Source: a virus
Virus record (IMG/VR): IMGVR_UViG_3300030329_000760
Location: 1 to 40,386 of that record
DNA length: 40,386 bases
Reading direction: 5' to 3' (one strand)
Of this stretch, positions 39,301-40,386 are shown piece after piece (within the stretch, counting starts at the first letter, position 1; the number at the start of each line of letters is the position of its first letter). The notes beneath the pieces are model-generated. The model did not search any database. It was not told the DNA's origin and saw nothing but the letters and a program-made list of their open reading frames with translations. The position numbers and the translations under genes were made by a program.

Positions 39301-39571
39301 AGTCCGTGGTCGTAATGTATTTGTTCGTGGTGGTCGGATGACCTACTCAAAGCTAAACACGCTTGCAATCGCTACAGACGCAAGCCGCACACAGACAATC
39401 TCTGCTGGTGGTACAGCATCCAAGAGCGGCGAAGAGTTCTTTGCCATACACCAGCACATCAATGACTTGAGCGTCACGCTCACGAATGACACACCTTGGC
39501 AATCTATGATCCAAGGGCTCACATATGATCTAAACATTCAAGAAGGGATGAACCAACCAGTATGGCGTTAA
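36329..39571 (+). CDS. Tail tubular protein B / nozzle (gp12-like)
   Basis: This encodes 1,080 aa against 794 for T7 gp12, which forms the tail nozzle. The N-terminus (VSNITAGVSTQEYSLRMDGQ, then CKRPNSQYL) is the classical gp12 start. Later family phrases include DRLGIYTENEITLSGTDDAFNFF, RKQLMIYG, and near the C-terminus GLTYDLNIQEGMNQPVWR. Part of the extra length is at residues about 471-580, an inserted beta-rich segment (VVGDTIEF, TTYYIVSANY, RYQISETKGGTPL) of the kind found repeatedly in phage tail proteins. No separate tail fibre gene is seen, so added domains here could contact the host. Confidence 0.92.
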   Translation: MASVSYPVSNITAGVSTQEYSLRMDGQASAQSNVLNSPRYGLCKRPNSQYLCLLEGDSNWAAPMMFPLVYGSAEKIYVSQDGVNPRVISASDGSIQPLCLFPSSSTVGSSAYAQYANAGTAAFPNKMKYVRVGDVTFVANTNVQPAMKSTAWAGYTNSSTSITQGDGAGTLTAGAITNDDVWAAWIKKIDPNVRAEYTIAWSQDVGGTVTEYSETVMRRKEDTEDNAAQDDYTTGDYTAVNALEDDSAANALHLAGKLAYQVGAVQTTGTSDWMMQATSLSPVSYASSSADKLADLRKGTSSIIGRYTNQEGDAPGTLTSVSASSSVANYKPKTNWKAGTELEDHIGMAWKTVDNIAELPPLSWVDHTLKVADEEENPFGFYMRFVSDAVTPTAYSHTKDSSNAYPVFDSSDSLTKSGHWEEHCGVGVLTDVDSTTMPHMVVRRPDGSFAFMEAQGSFVVNSATDGVVFTGNGSGDDDYFVVSNFDGGFNDGSPTTIPTGEVAPISASPLVVGDTIEFSLGTSGFPTADISVDTTYYIVSANYVSAAWRYQISETKGGTPLTWTGATAADCQVTLTTYKDLKYAPRQAGDDDTNALPDFFTNPIAGLCSYQDRLGIYTENEITLSGTDDAFNFFRSTVRDLLDSDRLKVRPSQADNESIQQIVPFKTGLIVITNRKQLMIYGQNGALAPSTVTVIEASSAETDIYTTPVVVNDSLYLAHSTTNGGGMYEMYPESQTGFAVRDVSQQIPGFLPEGPRSLQASSKHNMLFWLDDGTGQNAEAIDQENLYVYTWDVGGPKKQQSAWTKWEFNSNQSGAVPDYKIHNIMCLGDRLYMLVEIDSCVTLDYIDLDISTPQAIDTTTKAAFSTLLLDKLTPKSAFTQVISWVGGTKSQLDLPWEMPAVGDDGNIDDDIVIVVSNTTGSDIAPFDRNTTTIYDTSNSTITHNDHADEGRHQIFLNSVNISNTDLSVWVGFKYTMSHTLGSFSPVIGERAVRGRNVFVRGGRMTYSKLNTLAIATDASRTQTISAGGTASKSGEEFFAIHQHINDLSVTLTNDTPWQSMIQGLTYDLNIQEGMNQPVWR

Positions 39572-40029
39572 AGGCAGTAGTACGAGAGTCTGAGAAGGGG
39601 GACGGGTACGAACTCGGCCCGAACCTTCGTCAGGCTGATAAGGATGAGATCTTCGCCTGCACGGGCGTAGAGGATCCTGCACAGAACCTAGAGTCCGGGC
39701 TATGGCAAAGCGACACTTGCTGGACCGTGACACTGGACGAGGAGCCTATTGCTATCTTTGGCGTGACCAGTGATGAGGATGATACTGCTAATGTTTGGAT
39801 GCTTGGATCTGATAAGATCGAGGATATCCGCTGGCAGTTCCTGCGTGAGAGCAAGACATGGCTAAAGAAAATCTCGAAGGATTATGCTATGCTATGGGCC
39901 TTTGCTGATGCTCGCAACACCAAGCACACCGACTGGTACAAATGGCTTGGCTTTGAGATCGCTGGCACTAAACCATTTGGTCCTATGAATCTTCCCTTCC
40001 ATCGCATCGTGTATCTAACGGGAGAGTAA
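39562..40029 (+). CDS. Internal virion protein, gp13-like, GNAT-type fold
   Basis: This encodes 155 aa (T7 gp13 is 138). A GNAT-like alpha/beta pattern is visible: EPIAIFGVT strand, WMLGSDKI, then a YKWLGFEI strand end and HRIVYLTGE. The family counterpart in T7 is required for virion assembly or stability and is near-absent from mature particles. Acetyltransferase activity is not implied. It overlaps the end of the nozzle gene by ten bases and ends two bases before the gp14-like start. Confidence 0.75.
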   Translation: MALKAVVRESEKGDGYELGPNLRQADKDEIFACTGVEDPAQNLESGLWQSDTCWTVTLDEEPIAIFGVTSDEDDTANVWMLGSDKIEDIRWQFLRESKTWLKKISKDYAMLWAFADARNTKHTDWYKWLGFEIAGTKPFGPMNLPFHRIVYLTGE

Positions 40030-40030
40030 T

Positions 40031-40386
40031 ATGTGTTTCGGACCCTTTGCCACAATCGCTACAGCACTTAAGACTGCATCCGCAGCATCCGCAACCGCAG
40101 CAGTTCCGACAGCAGTGACCGCTATTGGTGCCCCGCTAGGCCCCGCCATGTCTCTCGCTTCCGGCGCATCCGCAGTATCCACAGCCCAACTAACGACTGC
40201 TCTTTCGTCGGCAGCTTGGATTAGCAGTGCCGTAGGCAATCTAGCTGGCTTTGCCGCAAATGTCAAGATGGCTAAGGCGATGGGGGAAGCCGCGCACAAG
40301 CAGTGGCAGGCAGAGCAGGCACAGTTGGGTGAAAGGGCTCGACAGGAAAAACTCAAATCCGAGATTGAGCACGACCAGTTAGCTAG
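40031..40386 (+). CDS. Internal virion protein, gp14-like (N-terminal part)
   Basis: This is the first 118 codons of the gene that continues at position 101 across the contig join; the joined product is about 233 aa. The start MCFGPFATIATALKTASAAS is followed by a long Ala/Ser/Gly-rich, moderately hydrophobic region that may insert in membranes, then a charged helix. This is compatible with T7 gp14, which forms the outer-membrane pore for DNA entry. In this copy codon 118-119 differs by one base from the left copy (Arg to Ser after the join). Confidence 0.8.
   Translation, partial: MCFGPFATIATALKTASAASATAAVPTAVTAIGAPLGPAMSLASGASAVSTAQLTTALSSAAWISSAVGNLAGFAANVKMAKAMGEAAHKQWQAEQAQLGERARQEKLKSEIEHDQLA
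40287..40386. repeat. Terminal overlap of the contig (right copy)
   Basis: This is the right copy of the 100-base overlap with the start of the window, 99 of 100 bases the same. The single difference is two bases from the end of the contig, which suggests a read error or a strain variant at the assembly edge. Confidence 0.9.

Noticed and set aside
1-40386. CRISPR arrays, insertion sequences, rRNA or tRNA genes, integrase
   Set aside because: No regular repeat-spacer pattern, transposase motif, RNA gene or recombinase motif was seen by eye.

Overview
The window is a complete or nearly complete genome of a T7-like podovirus (Autographivirus type). It encodes a single-subunit RNA polymerase, a primase-helicase with a T7-type zinc finger, a family A DNA polymerase, a 5'-3' exonuclease, a gp2.5-like SSB, a two-part terminase, and the T7-order virion block: portal, scaffold, capsid, tail tube A, tail tube B, then internal proteins gp13-, gp14-, gp15- and gp16-like. 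The first 100 bases recur as the last 100 with one mismatch, so the contig closes on itself at about 40,286 bp and the window edge cuts the gp14-like gene. A lipoprotein-anchored spanin implies a Gram-negative host. The host itself cannot be named from the sequence; an aquatic source is only an impression.

Layout. Late genes lie on the + strand: 30884 to the window end, through the join, and on to 13652. They run HTH-like protein, small virion or assembly genes, portal, scaffold, capsid, tail tubes, internal proteins, then a lysis cassette (lipoprotein, Mom-like DNA modification protein, u-spanin, two holin-like membrane proteins). Replication and early genes lie on the - strand. From 30069 down to about 25559 there are some fifteen small early genes, including DUF932-like and gp88-like proteins. 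Then follow RNA polymerase, SSB, RusA-like resolvase, primase-helicase, DNA polymerase, exonuclease, a DUF1599-like protein, a zinc-finger protein, large terminase, a metallophosphoesterase and a small metallopeptidase. The small terminase gene is a lone + strand gene inside the - strand block. This two-armed arrangement differs from T7, where all genes run one way. The arms diverge from a roughly 0.8 kb non-coding region (30070-30883) full of repeats and one recognisably T7-like promoter, and converge with overlapping 3' ends at 13643-13652.

The most notable content is in the gp16-like ejection protein (2,491 aa, almost twice T7 gp16). It carries a ParB-like segment and three tandem ADP-ribosyltransferase-like domains, separated by near-identical short DNA linkers. 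An early-gene-type leader with Shine-Dalgarno and in-frame ATG is embedded in its coding sequence just before this block, which suggests capture of a module or a second, internally initiated product. Other points worth following are a Mu Mom-like DNA modification enzyme in the lysis cassette, and a primase-helicase whose zinc-binding domain is in frame but has no ATG, GTG or TTG start. No endolysin and no gp17-like tail fibre were recognised.
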